Assembly (NCBI GenBank): GCA_026874595.1
Contig: CM049307.1
Coordinates: 29,861,079-29,925,078, forward strand
Direction of reading: 5' to 3'
Length of the DNA stretch: 64,000 bases
DNA from: Sipunculus nudus
Lineage: Eukaryota; Annelida; Sipuncula; Golfingiida; Sipunculidae
The notes under the pieces were generated by a model, which had not been told where the DNA came from, made no database searches, and saw only the letters and a list, made by a program, of their open reading frames with translations. Position numbers and translations under genes: made by a program. Shown piece by piece: positions 49,150-61,894 of this stretch; the stretch's first letter is position 1; each line of letters opens with the position of its first letter.

Positions 49150-49720
49150 GAAAGAAAGTCAACTTGTAGCCACCCACTGGTTTGTCCCAGCAGGAAGGCC
49201 TTACGTCAGGACAGGCTCCAAGTTCTCTGTAATCAATGGCAACAATACAGGCTACAAGCGCCCACATATAACACCCCAACCTAGCCCCCACTGCAAACAA
49301 GGGGGGAAAAAACAGGCTGGCGCACAAGTTGCCAATTTCCCATCTCTGATTCCAGATCAAATACGACAAAGGAAGAGGCAGTCAGGCACAGGGGTGACAT
49401 CAAGTTAAAAGAACTCTCCATTGACTTCCTATATTGATCAGAAGATGCGCCTTGGGAGCCTAAAGCTCTACAGATCCCAGCCGGATCAATCTTCCACGAG
49501 AGCCAGGGCCGAGACACAGGATTGACGATCCGACCACTGGGGTCAGCCAAATGTATTGATATGCAACTGCTTTGTTTAACGTCTCGGCAGCAGGTACATG
49601 GAAATCAATAGTGATCTAAATGGCCACACAGTGTCTTTAATACTGTTAATCAAACTCCCGGTTTGTCCGACGCTTCAGTTTCCCCTACAGGGAAACCACT
49701 CATTAGGTGGGCTAGCCAAT
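49150..49720. promoter_or_regulatory. large GC-richer island, candidate regulatory DNA or untranslated exon
   Basis: About 570 bp of near-balanced composition in a strongly AT-rich background. Frames of about 90-105 codons are open on both strands (plus 49091-49408, minus 49076-49369 and 49281-49550), as expected from raised GC, and none resembles a known protein. Motifs include TTACGTCAGG (CRE-like) and TGTTAATCAAAC. Confidence 0.3.
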
Positions 49721-50441
49721 TCATTCCATTCCTAGAAATATAATATCCAGTTTTCCATCAGTTCATCCATTCCTGAAATAACTAAAAGGTCACAGCTGAT
49801 CAAAGCTATCCTGTGCTTGTTTGTATGTTCAATTTTATTGCAAAATAAAAGCAAAATACATACTGTTGGAGACGCATCATCAAAAGCAGCAAAGCCTATA
49901 CGCTAAGCATCATCTAATGACTGCATCAATAAAATCAGAAAGAAGTAAAGCTGAAATTGATTTGCTGAGGAACAGATTCTAAATCTGAGATGATTGAGAC
50001 AACACTGATATAATAACAATTATTTGAAAATTTAAGCACCTGCAGTTTTTGCTCATTTGAGTACCTTTAGTAATCTGCCATTTGATTGTCCATTGCCTTT
50101 GAACTCCCACCCATGATTTCCTATGGAATGATTTAGAGTGCAAAATTAGAGTGGATATACCTACAGCACATTCTTAGGCACCATGAACTGATATTTGCTG
50201 AATACTATTATTGAAAGGAAACAAAAAGTGGAAATGATGTGTAGCACAGAATGCTTTCACTTCAAACTTTGCATTGTGACACATATAATCATCCAGTGAA
50301 TCAGATTTCATGACTTTTGCATTACTTTCTTTCATCTATTTCTGATATTTCATGACCAATAAAGTGTGCTTTAATTTTGCATATCATATATATTAAATTA
50401 GATATCTTTTTATATATTGTGAGTTCCTAATTACAAGTTGT
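49721..50441. other. AT-rich spacer
   Basis: No recognisable feature. Confidence 0.5.
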
Positions 50442-52337
50442 AACAAGGGACCCATGGGTCATGGCGCTCAGCTGAAGTTTGAAATTTTTGCAAATGCAAA
50501 ATATTCTATTGTAATGTTTTTCATATATACAAGCATGTGAGAAGCTAAGAGGAAAGGGGCCCTCCTACTTGGTTATAGTAAAGTTCTAAATATATGATTG
50601 CAAACTTATTCTCTGACAAGATTGTCATGAAGAAAACAGTAAAAGTTTTGAAATACTGTGAAGCATATGAAAAATTTACAGATGGACAGGCAAGTGGACA
50701 GAATGGACTAATACCTTTATTTCACTTTCAAGGTAATAATGCATTTAAGTTTATATTTTAGCCTATTTTTAGCATATCCACTTTTTCCATTAATAGTTTT
50801 TATCATATTCATTTTTTTTATTTACAAGTTTTATAAATTTGTAATATAAATTATCTGAAAATATAAGTTAAAATATCAGAATTCTAAGTTGCATTCATAA
50901 TTTACCCAGAGTGTAGCTTATATCAAGTCGTATTATGGAAACACATATATTTTATCATTTTTAAATCACAAATGTTTAAACTGAATTTAAAAGAAAATAA
51001 TGTCACAACATGGCAACTTCAAGATCATTCCTTGAATCACTATTAAAAAGTTTTGTTCATTAGAGTTTACAGTACATGCTTAATTTTATTCATCAAAATA
51101 GAAGATTCAGTAAATTTGATAAAATAAAACCATCTTTTCAAATAAAGTTTACACTCTATTATTTGAATGAGGGACAAACAAGATCATTCTGCTAATTACT
51201 ATCTCAGGTATAATTTTTTACTGGAATTATAGTCAATTTCACACCTGGTGAAGTTTTACCCTTCTGAAGTAAAGAATTACTTATCTAATGAACATCCACA
51301 CTTTCATATGGCAATAAACCACTTTGTGGACATAATTAAATGTGCACTTTAATCATTGTAACCCTGGTGGTATAATACAAAATCTAAAATGTAGCATAGC
51401 CTAGAATAAGAATGAATCAAATACAGAAAATTATAACATTCATCTAGTTTATGCACCAGGTGGGGGGGGGAGGGGAGTGCAGGGCAGAGGGGAAGTCTGC
51501 TGGTAGTTGCCAAGCTTAGCCAAGGCAAGCTGCTTGGAGAGGGTTACATAATACAAGTGAAGGCTGTACTACTAGGTGGGCCTAATGTAAACAACGCTTG
51601 ACATATGGTGTATGAAAACTTGAATTAAAGCTTCTCTTTTCAATCAATTCCTTTGAAATTTCAGATTTTAAAAGATTAAATCCTTATGTATATATGCTCT
51701 GAAAATTAAATCAACAGTGCTTACAGGGAAAAACGTGCCGTAGCCAAAGTTGGACAAAATTTAAGGTATTGATTTTTTATTTATGCTAATAACTAAGTAA
51801 ATTTGCAAAATTCAGATCTTATTTTGGGTTAACAATTGAGTCTTGATTAAAAAAAGTTATATCCTTGAAAAAAAAGTCTCCAGCTTCAGCAATTCTCATG
51901 TTAAGTGAGTAAATACATTTCCTGATTTTTTAAAAATTGCATTATATTTGGACCCATGACTTCAAATCGATACTCAATACTGACCTAATTTTTGGTATGT
52001 TAATAGAAAATGTATGGAAGAATATGAATACTACATATGATCAAACACAGACCAGTGGTTTTGATATTAGGCAGCCTTGAAGTGTAACAAGGGCTTTTTT
52101 TATGGAAAATGGAGGTTTTTCCTTAATATTTTGAAGGAACGGAGTCCTGGTGACCCAATTTTTGGTATGGTGGGAGATTTTGGGGACCTCTAACAATATG
52201 TTAAATTTTGGATTCATAAGTCCAACAGTTTCAAAACGTGCCCTGTTAACGGACGGACGGCTGGACAGACAAAGGACGAATGACGGACAAAGGACCACGA
52301 CTATAGCTCAGATAACATATAGTCAGCCTAGCTAAGA
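50442..52337 (+). mobile_element. F1 repeat, copy C (1.9 kb)
   Basis: The 5' end has the perfect palindrome GACCCATGGGTC (50449-50460) and GCTCAGCTGA (50466-50475). The 3' hairpin (52304-52334) is mutated, as is the microsatellite (52251-52290). The single internal module and the preceding GCAGGGCAGAGGGGAAG block match reverse copy D near 58060-58250, and 51290-51450 matches D near 58250-58420, so C and D form a subfamily distinct from A and B. Older than A and B judging from its ends. Confidence 0.8.
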
Positions 52338-55300
52338 AAGCAAACCTTTGCTTTGATGTATATGTATCATATATCCTAGCTTATTCCAAGACAAGGGTGA
52401 AGCTTGTGACCTGTATTTGATATGTACTGCCATCTGCCTTGTTTTATTACTCAAAGGGGACAAAAATATTGATGATTTAACAGTGTTGAAAATGGTCTAT
52501 CAGACTGGTTGGCTTACATTTACACACTCAAAGGAACTATCTGTCCCTGCTACCAACATATCCTTTGACACAAGTACAGCCTTTGGTGTGGATATCTTTG
52601 AGCATTTTGACATCACTGATACCAAATCCATGTGCTTCCTTTACGTAATGAGTTCCTGAGCCCCACCCAGACCTTCCTAGCAATTTTCTGAAAGTCAATA
52701 TAGAAAATTGATTTTAAGTGAGGCGTGTCCCACCAATGTGCCAAAATCTAATTCCAAATGATTCTGGATTCATCAGTTACAACATGACAGGGCATGAGAT
52801 GTACATCATTCTGCTGTGTCATTTGATCCCTATGCCACTCCCAAGTATTGCATAAATTCTGGCGTCTGCCTCACTGTAAGAAAAAGTCCTCAAGCTTCTT
52901 CAGATGCATGACACAAAACAAGCAATGGATGTAGCTTTAATGAAGGCATAAGAATTAAGATTATTGTGACTGGACATTTTTGTCTGATAGGCTTCACCCT
53001 TTTGTGTAACTGTAAGTATTTATTGAAAACAAATTAATACACATTGATTTAAAAGGTAATTTCTTCTTTGGGTGTGGCACCCAATTTAAAACAATGGAAA
53101 TTTAAGTGCTGTGGGGTAGAAAACCTGAGTAATGTTCACAATGTTGTTCATAATGAGTGTTAGTTAACAAAGACTTTGACTGGAACCTAAAGCACTTGCA
53201 TTTGGACTTGATTGGCTTGGACTCAGATTTGCACTGGGTCTTGCACGGGGTGGATTCAACTACATTTCTGTGAATAACTGCATGAATTATTTCCACATTG
53301 TTGTATTCATCATTATTCAAGGGGCAGTGCTACCTACAGGCAGATCATACATCTTGTATTTGAAATTAATAAAATGAACATTTACACAGTTGTGTACTTG
53401 ATAAGAAATACACAAATTAATTTTCTTTCACTGATTAATCCAGGCTAGCAAACCCCTCCCACTTTGACAGAACTTGATCACTGGTCACACAACTGACAGA
53501 CATTCACCTTGAGTGACAAATAATATTCAAGATAGAGCCCACTGCTTTATATAATCTGATAAAAGACAGATCCATCTGATCACCATTATTTCATAAAGAA
53601 ATGGGCAGATTAAATGTAGACTAGACAAAATGAAAATTAAGGTTACATGAAAAAAATGTCATAACTGTTATGTATGTTTTAAGACCTTTTCCATGAGTTT
53701 TTTACCATTTTTTCTATGTCAGGTATACCAGCATTGGAGGAAGAATTAGTAGTCCTACATCTGATAGCAGGGGCCAAAATACATATACACAAAGAGATAT
53801 AACAAGGTTGGTAGGACCTACCAGGATTCCAAACCTCTCATTGTTCAGAGCACTAATTTCTGTCGAAATTGAATTACTGATTCAGAACATCTCCAATAAA
53901 TCTCATTTTGCCCAGATTCTTGAGGTTCTAGTTCTATTATATCCAGTCTTCTGAAGAAAGTCAACCTCTTGGAAAAAATTAAGTTCAACACTGCTATGCT
54001 GCTTAATGAGTATATATTACCTCCTTTATTTGAGGGCTAATTTTATGGAAAACACAGTGCAGTACAGAGAGCTAGTGTAGATACCAGTAACTCTAAAAGT
54101 TGGAAGTGCATGACTCATAAAACAACAGTTCTCTGATCCAGAAAATTGGAAGATTTGTTTATGTTACTGTCAGAGTTTTCATCATTTTTGGACAGATTAC
54201 ATCACTCATTCACTGAAAACAAAGATACAAACTTTCATAATTTTTATTACATTTGATGACATTTGATGCAATATAGCCATGTCCAGGCAATAATGGAGTG
54301 GAATCATCCCTGATCAAATACCACAAGAACAAAGGATTAATTGAACAGAGGTTTGAGATCTGTGTTATTTTAATCTTTTCTGTATGATACACTGTCTGAC
54401 CATGTTTTGTACCTGAATATGCAAGATAAAAAGTTTTTTTTATATTTTTACATCATGCAGAGAATACCTAATTCTCTAAGAGAACAGGATCTTGATGAGA
54501 AATCTAAACCCTTCATGCCTTTTTTTAATACATTTCCCACAAATATGTCTTATTCCATATACCATGATTTGTAACCATACTTTTAGAGGTTTACCCCAAG
54601 ACAGTTAAAATTTAATAATGTGAAAATATAATGATCTTAGTCCAAGAATACATCATCTAATCTGTTCTTGTTTTTATCAAATGTGAACAAATGTTTTATT
54701 TTCAAATAATCCTTTGAAAACTAAGGACAAATATCATAGAGATATTTTTTTAGCATTAAGAAAAGTCTTTTTTACCTTTTCTTCACTTTTCTAAATTTTT
54801 AAACTTCCAAAACCTGAACATATTTACAGTTTGAACTAAATGCAAGAAAAGAGAAACTGTAGGATACCTAGAACAAAATTCTTCTACAATGTATTTTTAC
54901 AAATTTATTTCTGAAAAAGAGGTCCTTTAATTGTTTGCAATAATTACATAAACAGTCTTAGTTATCAACATGTACTTCCTCTTAAACCTTTTCTTCTGTA
55001 CATAAGGCACCATTAACCACCCACAGGACCAAACACATTTAAAACTTCACCGCCATGAGTCATGAAACAGTTCATCATGGGACCATGTATCTGAGAGATC
55101 CTGTCATCCCTCACTCGCAACCCCCACAGAATACGCCTCCACATGCATCACTGCTATGGGGAGAACCCTTGGCTGTGTTATGTGTACGTATAAATAACTC
55201 GCCCACCCACAATGGTTAGAGCTCTGTACATCATCAGGCTGTTAAAGAAACATTGATCAACCACATATTGGCTGCACTTAATACACATGCTGTACAATTT

Positions 55301-55410
55301 TCAATAGTACTTCAATAGTACAGTTTGACCAGGAACTGTGCCTGTTCCATGCTTAATACTGAGTCCGGGACAAAAAGCAATGTGTGGTTTCAACACAATT
55401 TACTAACAAT
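52338..55410. other. anonymous DNA, no supportable gene
   Basis: 52417-52659 is open for 80 codons on the plus strand and 53102-53320 for 72 on the minus strand with a Lys/Cys/Ser-rich stretch; I recognise neither. About 54990-55220 is GC-richer and contains TATAAATA at 55189-55196, which would suit a TATA box, but nothing downstream supports a transcript. Confidence 0.45.
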
Positions 55411-56809
55411 ACTAGATGTGTCGGAACGACACGAATGCCCCCGCCTGGGGCAAATTAGAAACATTTGTAAAATTTTGAAAAATTTTTTAAGTTCAGGAGG
55501 TGTCGTATGGTCAAAAGTAGGTCAACAAGGGCAAAATGCAAACTCAATCTGTAACGGGTCATTATCAAGCAACACACCAAAAATCATGCCAGTATATGCA
55601 GGCATTGTGAAAAAAAGTCCATACATGTGCATTTTTCATAAAAATTTGTCTTTCATGAAATTTTCTATGTTCAGGATCTGTCATATGGTCAAAAATAGGT
55701 TAACTGGGACGAAACGCAAACTCGACCTGTAAGTGGTCATTATGCGCCCACAGACCAAACATTGGGCCAGTATCTGTAAGCATTGCATTGCAAAACTAGA
55801 ATATTAGCAAAAGCTGGTAATCAGTTATAAATTTAAATTGGAGAGGTATGTACCATGTTTTATAACAATCCACCAAATGCTTCCTGAGAAATATCCCCCT
55901 AAGTTTTTTTCTATACTAAGCTCTGTGACCTTAAAAAAAATAGGTCAAGACCACCCATCTTTGAACCTGACTAAGATTTTGTAAATATGATGCAAAAGCA
56001 CTGAAGTAATGAAGTTCCTTAGTTGAATACCTTTGGAGATATCCTGCACAAAGGCCAAAATTGAAAAATCCGATCAAATTTCATAAAAAAAACCAGAAAT
56101 TGCAGGTGACGCCACCAAAATTGTGCAGCACGTACAGACCATCAGTCCCAATGATCATAGTAAGTTTTGTGAAAATCCACACAATGGTTCCTGAGATATA
56201 AGCTTCTGAGTGTTTTTCTATAATCAGCTCTAAAATGTCGAAAAATGGGTCAAGGTCACCCATCTTCGAACTTGACTGAGATTTTATTGATATACATCTT
56301 CACTGATGAAATAAAATTGCAACGGTGATTCCTGCTCACAAAGTAAAAGTTAACAGACGCGGAACGGTCGGACGGACGGACGGACACCCGACAGACAGAT
56401 GGACGGACAGCTTGGGTGACAACAATAGCCCATCAGCCTATGAGCTGAGGGCTAAAAACGGCTGTACATGTACATTTGTCATGAAATTTTCTATGTTTAG
56501 GAGCCGTAAAACAATCAAAAGTAGGTCAACCGGGACGAAACACGAAATAGGACAGCTTGGGTGACAACAATAGCCCATCAGCCTATGAGCTGAGGTCTAA
56601 AAACGGCTGTACATGTACATTTGTCATGAAATTTTCTATGTTTAGGAGCCGTAAAACAATCAAAAGTAGGTCGAGTTTGCATTTTGCCCTTCTTATCCTA
56701 CTTTTGACCATACAACACCTCCTGAACTTAAAAAATTTTTACAAAATTTAACAAATGTTTCTAATTTGCCCCAGGTGGGGGCATTCGTGTCGTACCGACA
56801 CATCTAGTT
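55411..56809. mobile_element. F3 repeat, copy c, with two outward-facing 5' ends
   Basis: The left end ACTAGATGTG with hairpin GTGTCG-GAA-CGACAC (55418-55432) and CGAATGCCCCCGCC starts an F3 copy. From about 56673 to 56809 the same 5' sequence returns in reverse orientation, ending CGACACATCTAGT. The arms are roughly 135-140 bp and well matched. The normal F3 3' hairpin is missing. Inside lie F3 unit sequence, a complete F5 copy, and a 145-bp tandem duplication (56406-56550 and 56551 onward) that includes the F5 tail. Confidence 0.8.
55794..56458 (+). mobile_element. F5 repeat, copy b, inserted in F3
   Basis: Runs from AACTAGAATATTAGCAAAAG to the F5 3' hairpin (TAGCCCATCAGC and GCTGAGGGCTA) and AAAAA. 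It has one 300-bp unit where copy a has two, and a GGACGGACGGAC tract at 56370-56384. It interrupts the F3 sequence after GCATTGC and F3 resumes at about 56459. Confidence 0.78.
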
Positions 56810-57385
56810 ATTGCTTATTTCACTTTTGTTCCCTGGTCTTGGAGTCAAGAGAAAATAAGCTGAATAGCTGTGAACAACATGGATACATTTTGAATTTGTT
56901 TTCATGTGTGTTTTGCAAATTTAAGTCTCAATAAGTGTACAAATTATGAATTATCTTCTTTCAAAGATTATACTATTTACTCACTCTTTTTATTGTTAAA
57001 TATTTTATATATGAAACAAATAAGAGATAAAATGAAAAATAATCTAAGAATCTTTATCAGGCAACAAGGAAAACACCAGCTTGATGTTTTCCATTAGGTT
57101 TGTCACACTAATGTTCCCTCACTTTCAGTTCAGGGTAAAACTGTCCTTTGAATGAATATAAGTAAAATTATTTGATCATGATATGTTATGCCAATTTTAC
57201 ATTTTCTGTGTAATTTGTTAAGAATAATACGAAAATACTTTTTCTGATATTAGAAAAAAAAAGAATCAATATCTTTATAAAATAATTCTGAATTCCTTTA
57301 TGACCTGGCTAGATTTTAATTTTGCCATCAGCTTTTGGTCGAGTACCTCAATTAGCCTACTCAGCAAATGCCTGCAAAATTGATA
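56810..57385. other. AT-rich spacer
   Basis: No recognisable feature. Confidence 0.5.
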
Positions 57386-58965
57386 TTTTTAGCTCAGCTG
57401 ACTATAAGTCATCTGAGCTATAGTCATGGTCCTTTGTCCATCGTCCGGCCGTTAACAGGGCACGTTTTAAAACCGTTGGACCTATGAATCCAAAATTCTG
57501 CATACCAATAGATGTCCCCAAAATCTCCTACCATACCAAAAATTGGGTCATTAGGACTTCGTTCCTTCGAGATATTAAGGAAAAACCTCCATTTTCCATA
57601 AAAAAGCCATTGTTACACTTCAAAGCTGCCAAATATCAAAACCACTGATCTGTTTTTAATCATATTTAGTATTCATATTTTTCCATACATTTTCTGTGCA
57701 CATACCAAAAATTAGGTTAGTATTGGGTATTATTTTGAAGTTATGGGCCCAAATATAATGCAGTTTCTTAAAAATCAGGAAATATATTTGCTCACTTAAC
57801 ATGAGAATTGCTGAGGCTGGAGACTTTTTTTTTCAGGAATATAACTTTATTTAATCGAGATTCAATTGTTTACCCAAAATTAGATCTGAATTTTGCAAAT
57901 TTTTCAAGTTATTAGCATAAATAAAAAATCAGTACCTTTAATTTTGTCCAACTTTGGCAATGGCACGTTTTTTCCCTGTAAGCACTGTTGATTTAATTTT
58001 CACAGCATATACATAAGGATTTAATCTTTTGAAATCTGAAATTTCAAAGGAATTTTTTGAAAAGAGTAGCTTTTATTCAAGTTTTCATACACCATGTCAA
58101 GTGTTGTTTACATCTGGCCCACCTAGTAATACAGTCTTCACCTGCATTATGTAACCCACCCCAGGCAGCTTGCCTTGGCTTAGCTTGGCCACTACTAGCA
58201 GGCTTCCCCTCTGCCCTGCACTCCCACCCCCACCCCAGCTGGTGCATAAACTAGATGAATGTTATAATTTTCTGTATTTTATTTTATTTTTGGCTATGCT
58301 ACATTTTAGATTTTGTATTGTACCACCAGGGTTACAATGATTAAAGTGCACATTTAATTGTGTCCACAAAGTGATGTACTGCTATGAAAGTGTGGATGTT
58401 CATCAGAGTGCTCATTAAAGATTTTAATTTGTTTGACTTATAACTCATGGTTGTATCAGTTGTTACATGATACTGGCTAAATAATCAAAATTTATATTGC
58501 TGATCCGTTATTTCAGTTCATAAAATTAAACATTCCCAACTCCAGTTTGCTCCTGGTATAATATATTGGGTGTTTTGATCCTTGGATTAATTTTAACACA
58601 TGTATTAGTTTCATAGTTGAGAATACTTTTCTTTTTTCCTGATACCATTTAAATAAATAAAAATATTCAAATTTTTCCTGTTAGTGCTGTGGATTTTCAC
58701 GGCATGTACACATTAGCATTTCATCTGTTAAAATCTGAAATTTGAAACTAATTGATCAAAAACTGTAGATTTTATTCAAGTTTCCAGGTACCAAGTCTTC
58801 ATTGTTTACATCAGGTCAGTATAAATGCAGTGTACTGGGCAGTTACATAACACCTTCAGGTCTGACCTACTGCCACTGTGAGTGTCTGGGTCAGGCTGGG
58901 TCAGGCAGTAATTACCAGAGAGCCTCTCTTTCTCTCTTTCTCTCTCTCTCTCTCTAGCAGTCCAG

Positions 58966-59032
<67 letters not shown>

Positions 59033-60240
59033 TCCTCTGCTTTTTCTCTTTCTCTCTTCATCTCTCTCTCTCTCTCTTACCCTTATTGCCTCCCTTCCTC
59101 CCTCCATCCCATTCTGTTGACAGGTACTATAAACTAGATACATTAGCTATAAATGTTGATGCAGTTTAGAAATGTGAATCAACTGAAATATTCACAATCA
59201 CATGTATGTTATGCTGTAAATTTATAGTAACATTCGTAAACCTGGATAAAAATTATGTAATGAAAAAAAGGAATAAATGCAAATATTTTTAATTTTTTAT
59301 TGGCTCAGTAGAATGGGGAAAAAAATGATTTGCTTTGTTTCTCCATCTTTCTGTCTGTTTTAAATATTTAATGTTCATGAATAAACTTTTTAAAAAAAAA
59401 AAAAGCACTGTTGAATTAAATTTCATATCCTGTATGTATATGCAAGGGTGTTGTAACTCTCACCATCCCCTTCTTAATCCCACTGAGGCTTTGCTCCTTG
59501 GCACTGTGAACAATAGTTCTACGGCTATAGCATAATAATTAAATAATTTAATAATTAAAGAAAATATCTGCAGAGAGACAGAGGCGTTGTAACTCTGATT
59601 ATAACACAACAAACCCCCCCCCCCCCCAATCAAGTCATTGCACCTGTGGAGTGGGGACGTTATGGCAACTGTATACATATCATAAAACTGATAAAAAAGG
59701 TTTACTAAATAAATTGGATCTCATCAGACAAATCTGTAAACTGTTGAACTGTCAACAGCTTATCAAAAATGTAACCAATGGAAAGGCATGGTCAGATCTC
59801 AAATATTATTTGCAACATTTTCTTCAATCATATAAACCAACCATGGCCCAAATTACCTCTTCCTCTCAATCTTTATCTACATTTCATCAAATTTTTAATA
59901 TTTTAACCTTCTAGGTGGTTCAGTAATGTTGACCATTTGTCCATAGGTACCTATGTACATGCCAGAAATAATGTCAATATTGTGTAATATGTAGATGTGA
60001 GGGTCATCAAAATAATGTACCTTGTCAAGACCGATCTTGTCAAGATACCATGTCATACAGTCACAAATTCATAAATCCCCTCATGAGCATAGTTAATCAT
60101 AACCTTGTATCTGTCAAATTGAAAGCTTGCAGTTTTCCATACACTATAGATCCTTCAACAAATAGCCTTATCATCATTATACCACTGCTTAGTATACTTT
60201 CATTGCATTCATATTTGCCCAAATAAATTGTTTTTTTCGA
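57386..60240 (-). mobile_element. F1 repeat, copy D, reverse orientation, 5'-truncated
   Basis: The 3' hairpin lies at 57390-57420 on the minus strand, preceded by TTTT on the plus strand. 57450-58070 is the conserved F1 3' module. 58060-58420 matches copy C. From about 58680 to 60240 it is the inverse of 3535-5000 of the long F1 copy, including the (TC)n stretch at about 58928-59075 and the poly-C tract at 59614-59627. It stops near a poly-C at 60241 without an F1 5' end; F3 follows. Confidence 0.75.
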
Positions 60241-60249
60241 CCCCCCCCC

Positions 60250-61204
60250 CATATTTTTCATGAAATTTTCTATGTTCAGGTGCCGTAAAACGGTCAAAAG
60301 TAGGTCAACCGGGATGAAACGCGTACTTGATCTGTAACTGGTCTATATCTGCCCACACACCAAAAATCAGGCCAATATCTGCAGCCATTGCGAAAAAAAT
60401 TCCGTACATGTGTATCTGTCATGAAATTTCATATTTTTCATGAAATTTTCTATGTTCAGGAGCCGTAAAACGGTCAAAAGAAGGTCAACCGGGATGAAAC
60501 TCGAACTAGATCTGTAACTGGTCTATATCTGCCCACACACCAAAAATCAGGCCAATATCTGCAGGCATTGCGAAAAAAAGTCCGTACATGTGTATCTGTC
60601 ATGAAATTTCATATTTTTCATGAAATTTTCTAAGGAGCCGTAAATGGTCAAAAGTAGGTCAAAGGGGAGGAAACTCGAACTCGATCTGTAACTGGTCAAT
60701 ATCTGCATACACACCAAAAATCAGGCCAATATCTGCAGGCATTGCGAAAAAAAGTCTGTACATGTGTATTTGTCATGAAAATTTCTATTTTTCATGAAAT
60801 TTTCTAAGTTAAGAAGCCGTAAAACGGTCAAACGTAAGTCAACGGGGAGGAAACGCGATCTCGATCTGTAACTGGTCAATATCTGCATACGCACCCAAAA
60901 TCAGGCCAATATCTGCAAGCATTGCGAAAAAAAGTCCGTACATGTGTATTTGTCATGAAAATTTCTATTTATCATGAAATTTTCTAAGTTAAGGAGCCGT
61001 AAAACGGTCAAAAGTAGGTCAAACGGGATGAAACGCGAACTCGATCTGTAACTGGTCATTATCTCCCCACACACCAAAAATCTGGCCAAAATCTGCAGGC
61101 ATTGCGAAAAAAAGTCTGTACAACTGTTTGATTTCGGAAGGACGGAATGATGGACATGGGTAAAACTATATGCCCCGGCCACTTTGTGGCAGGGGCATAA
61201 AAAT
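60250..61204 (+). mobile_element. F3 repeat, copy b, 180-bp array and complete 3' end
   Basis: Five units of about 180 bp: the phrase GGTCAACCGGGATGAAAC or a variant begins at 60304, 60485, 60657, 60838 and 61018. Each unit continues CTGTAACTGGTC, CACCAAAAATCAGGCCA and GCAGGCATTGCGAAAAAAAG. The 3' hairpin at 61169-61199 has arms TATGCCCCGGCCAC and GTGGCAGGGGCATA around TTT, with a single mismatch at arm position 9, followed by AAAA. The 5' end is missing; the copy starts at a 10-base C run (60241-60250) bordering F1 copy D. Confidence 0.85.
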
Positions 61205-61894
61205 TTCAAGATTTTCAATACAGGAAATTAAAATTTAATACATTCACTGCTTCTGGTAGGTAGATATAAATAGCCAGTTTTTCAAAATTAAAATGTTTGC
61301 TCTCAATCACTTTGTAACATATTACATACATTTGTATCTAATAAAGCAGCTTCATATAACAACATTTATTACATTCATGGAAGAAAAGATTAAATGACTA
61401 ATGAACTGTATGTGTAATAAACTGCATCATACAGTACTTTAGCAATGTGTTATTTATGAAATACTCTATGTTAGTATAACATGCCACTGAAATGTACATG
61501 GCTGACTAATGCAAAACCTAAATATAGGATTATATCCCATCTGGACTGAGGTTTGTGTAATCAATTTTCACTCACTTTCTGAGAAAACTTACACCAGTTC
61601 AAACAGCTGATAGCCTGATACTTCATGCTTTTTTAACATATTTTTTCTCTTTTCAATAAAATAAATACAGGATAAATAAATGACCTCACAGTGGATAAGA
61701 GTGCCCATCATACAAGCCATAAAATAAATATAATTACCTTTAATATGCTTCTCCTGGATGCAGTCACATGACCATCATATAACTTTAAATTACTGAGTAA
61801 TATAATCGCGCTCATAACCTTATAGTAGTTGGTACAACATATCATTTTCTTAAATAGTGAATAACTTCTATTTTACTTAAGTAGATAATTAAAA
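61205..61894. other. AT-rich spacer
   Basis: No recognisable feature. Confidence 0.5.

Noticed and set aside
52417-52659. 80-codon plus-strand frame as a possible gene
   Set aside because: No recognisable domain, no splice or promoter context, and length within chance for this composition.
55205-55245. tRNA-like phrase TGGTTAGAGCTCTG
   Set aside because: Resembles a tRNA D-arm, but no box B or acceptor stem follows at the right distance.
55325-55732. Longest open frame in the window (135 codons, plus strand)
   Set aside because: It runs from unique DNA into the F3 repeat and its second half is F3 unit sequence; no known domain and no supporting start or splice context.
58878-59120. Ser/Leu-rich frame and its antisense Arg/Glu-rich frame
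   Set aside because: Translation of a (TC)n / (GA)n microsatellite within F1 copy D.
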